Source: Sphingobium sp. AP49 (GTDB lineage: Bacteria; Pseudomonadota; Alphaproteobacteria; Sphingomonadales; Sphingomonadaceae). Taken from it: a DNA stretch of 64,000 nt. Positions 61,070 to 64,000 of the stretch are shown here, piece by piece (positions within the stretch are counted from its first letter, which is position 1; each line of letters begins with the position of its first letter). The stretch is from contig NZ_CP124576.1 of the NCBI RefSeq assembly GCF_000281715.2, positions 4,409,501 to 4,473,500 of the forward strand, in the 5' to 3' direction. The translations under genes were made by a program, and so were the position numbers. A model generated the notes under the pieces. The model did not search any database, was not told the origin of the DNA, and saw nothing but the letters and a program-made list of their open reading frames with translations.

Positions 61070-61860
61070 TGAGCGGGTCGGGCAGCGGCGTGACTTTGGC
61101 GATCGCCGACGGCATCGCCCGGATCACGCTGGATCGTCCGGCGGTCGGCAATGCAATCGACCTGCCGCTCGCCCGCGCGCTGCTCGACGCCGCCATCCGC
61201 TGCGAGGGCGATACGGCGGTCCGCTGCGTCGTCCTCACCGGCAATGGCAAGCTGTTCTGCGCCGGCGGCGATGTCGGCCTGATGGGCGGCGCGGGGGCAC
61301 AACTCCCCACCGTCCTCACCGAACTCATCGCCACCTTCCACGCCGCCGTCACCCGTCTCGCCCGCATGGCCAAGCCGCTGGTGACTTTGGTCAACGGTCC
61401 GGCGGCGGGCGCAGGCTTCAGCCTGGCCATCCTCGGCGATGTCGTGCTGTCGGCCCGCTCCGCCCATTATACCGCCGCTTACGGCGCGATCGGCCTCACC
61501 GCCGATGGCGGGCTCAGCTGGCTGCTGCCGCGCCTCGTCGGCCTGCGCCGCGCGCAGGAAATCATCCTCACCAACCGCCGCATCAAGGGCGAAGAAGCCG
61601 AAGCGATCGGCCTTGTCACCCGGCTGGTCGATGACGATGCGCTGAAGGCCGAAGGGCTGGTGCTCGCCGCCCGCCTCGCCGACGCCCCGACCGCCGCCTA
61701 TGGCGCCGCCCGCACCCTGCTGCACGACAGTTTCGACACCGGTTTCGAGACCCAACTCGACCGCGAACTCCGATCGATGGCGGTCGCCGGCGCCGGCGAG
61801 GCACAGGAAGGGCTCGCCGCCCTGCTCGCCAAGCGCACCCCGAATTTCAGAGGAGCCTGA
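61069..61860 (+). CDS. Enoyl-CoA hydratase/isomerase family protein
   Basis: A 263-residue crotonase-fold protein: ITLDRPAVGNAIDLPLA, oxyanion loop FCAGGDVGLMGG and the second loop VNGPAAGAGFSLAILGDVV. The acidic residues of classical hydratases are not at both positions (Ala-Ala-Gly-Ala in the second loop, with AYGAIGLTADGG after), which resembles PaaG-like isomerases. It starts in the SDR stop (TGATG) and precedes thiolase copy 2 by 3 bases. Hydration and double-bond isomerisation are both possible. Confidence 0.9.
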   Translation: MSGSGSGVTLAIADGIARITLDRPAVGNAIDLPLARALLDAAIRCEGDTAVRCVVLTGNGKLFCAGGDVGLMGGAGAQLPTVLTELIATFHAAVTRLARMAKPLVTLVNGPAAGAGFSLAILGDVVLSARSAHYTAAYGAIGLTADGGLSWLLPRLVGLRRAQEIILTNRRIKGEEAEAIGLVTRLVDDDALKAEGLVLAARLADAPTAAYGAARTLLHDSFDTGFETQLDRELRSMAVAGAGEAQEGLAALLAKRTPNFRGA

Positions 61861-61863
61861 CCC

Positions 61864-64000
<2,137 letters not shown>

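Noticed and set aside
61069..61860. Crotonase-like gene as a broken hydratase
   Set aside because: Missing classical acidic residues are normal for PaaG-like isomerases; the frame is intact and coupled to its neighbours.

Overview
The window is 64 kb of GC-rich DNA with about 60 tightly packed protein genes. There are no rRNA or tRNA genes, no insertion sequences and no CRISPR array. Gene content points to a sphingomonad alphaproteobacterium (Sphingobium, Novosphingobium or Sphingomonas type). The reasons are a TonB-dependent receptor, many SDR and acyl-CoA enzymes in short coupled operons, paired SnoaL/NTF2-like proteins, and an ATCCCAGC-type alphaproteobacterial hairpin repeat. The species and the replicon (chromosome or megaplasmid) cannot be told from the sequence.

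Nearly the whole window is an accessory catabolic region for a large hydrophobic substrate that is activated as CoA thioesters. Left part (1-12 kb): an acyl-CoA dehydrogenase fragment and a secreted esterase-like protein, then a minus-strand operon (P450, DUF35, thiolase-fold aldolase, DUF2889, lipase) divergent from a plus-strand operon (ferredoxin, SDR, fused double acyl-CoA dehydrogenase, enoyl-CoA hydratase). This looks like a side-chain oxidation and retro-aldol unit of the kind known from steroid catabolism. From 12 to 25 kb come a TetR regulator, an aldehyde dehydrogenase, SDRs, an EthD-like protein and a cupin. A minus-strand operon follows (AcuI-like reductase, acyl-CoA ligase, NTF2, Tat-type TIM barrel, SDR, NTF2), then another TetR regulator and the TonB receptor. 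Two groups of perfect DnaA boxes flank the TetR and aldehyde dehydrogenase genes.

The centre (26-38 kb) is the most unusual part. It holds two PAPS-type sulfotransferases, the PAPS-making enzymes CysD and CysNC, the PAP-recycling phosphatase CysQ, and an alkylsulfatase-like metallo-beta-lactamase protein with an altered metal site. No sulfate-reduction genes are present. I read this as a dedicated sulfation, and perhaps desulfation, module inside a catabolic cluster. From 38 to 43 kb lies a CoA-activation group (ligase, MaoC-like hydratase, CoA transferase, SDR) next to an IclR regulator.

From 44 to 52 kb a minus-strand block carries a Baeyer-Villiger monooxygenase, a Rieske oxygenase, a TPP-dependent lyase, an aldehyde dehydrogenase and a beta-propeller protein that could be a lactonase. 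From 52 to 57 kb are a small hypothetical gene, an SDR, a GabD-like dehydrogenase, another SDR (with its catalytic Tyr replaced) between two NTF2-like proteins, and a TetR gene with a strong palindromic operator. The right end is a plus-strand beta-oxidation operon (acyl-CoA dehydrogenase, thiolase, SDR, enoyl-CoA hydratase, thiolase, nitronate-monooxygenase-like flavoprotein) that runs off the window and resembles steroid ring C/D degradation sets. Functions rest on motifs and context read by eye; no database search was made.
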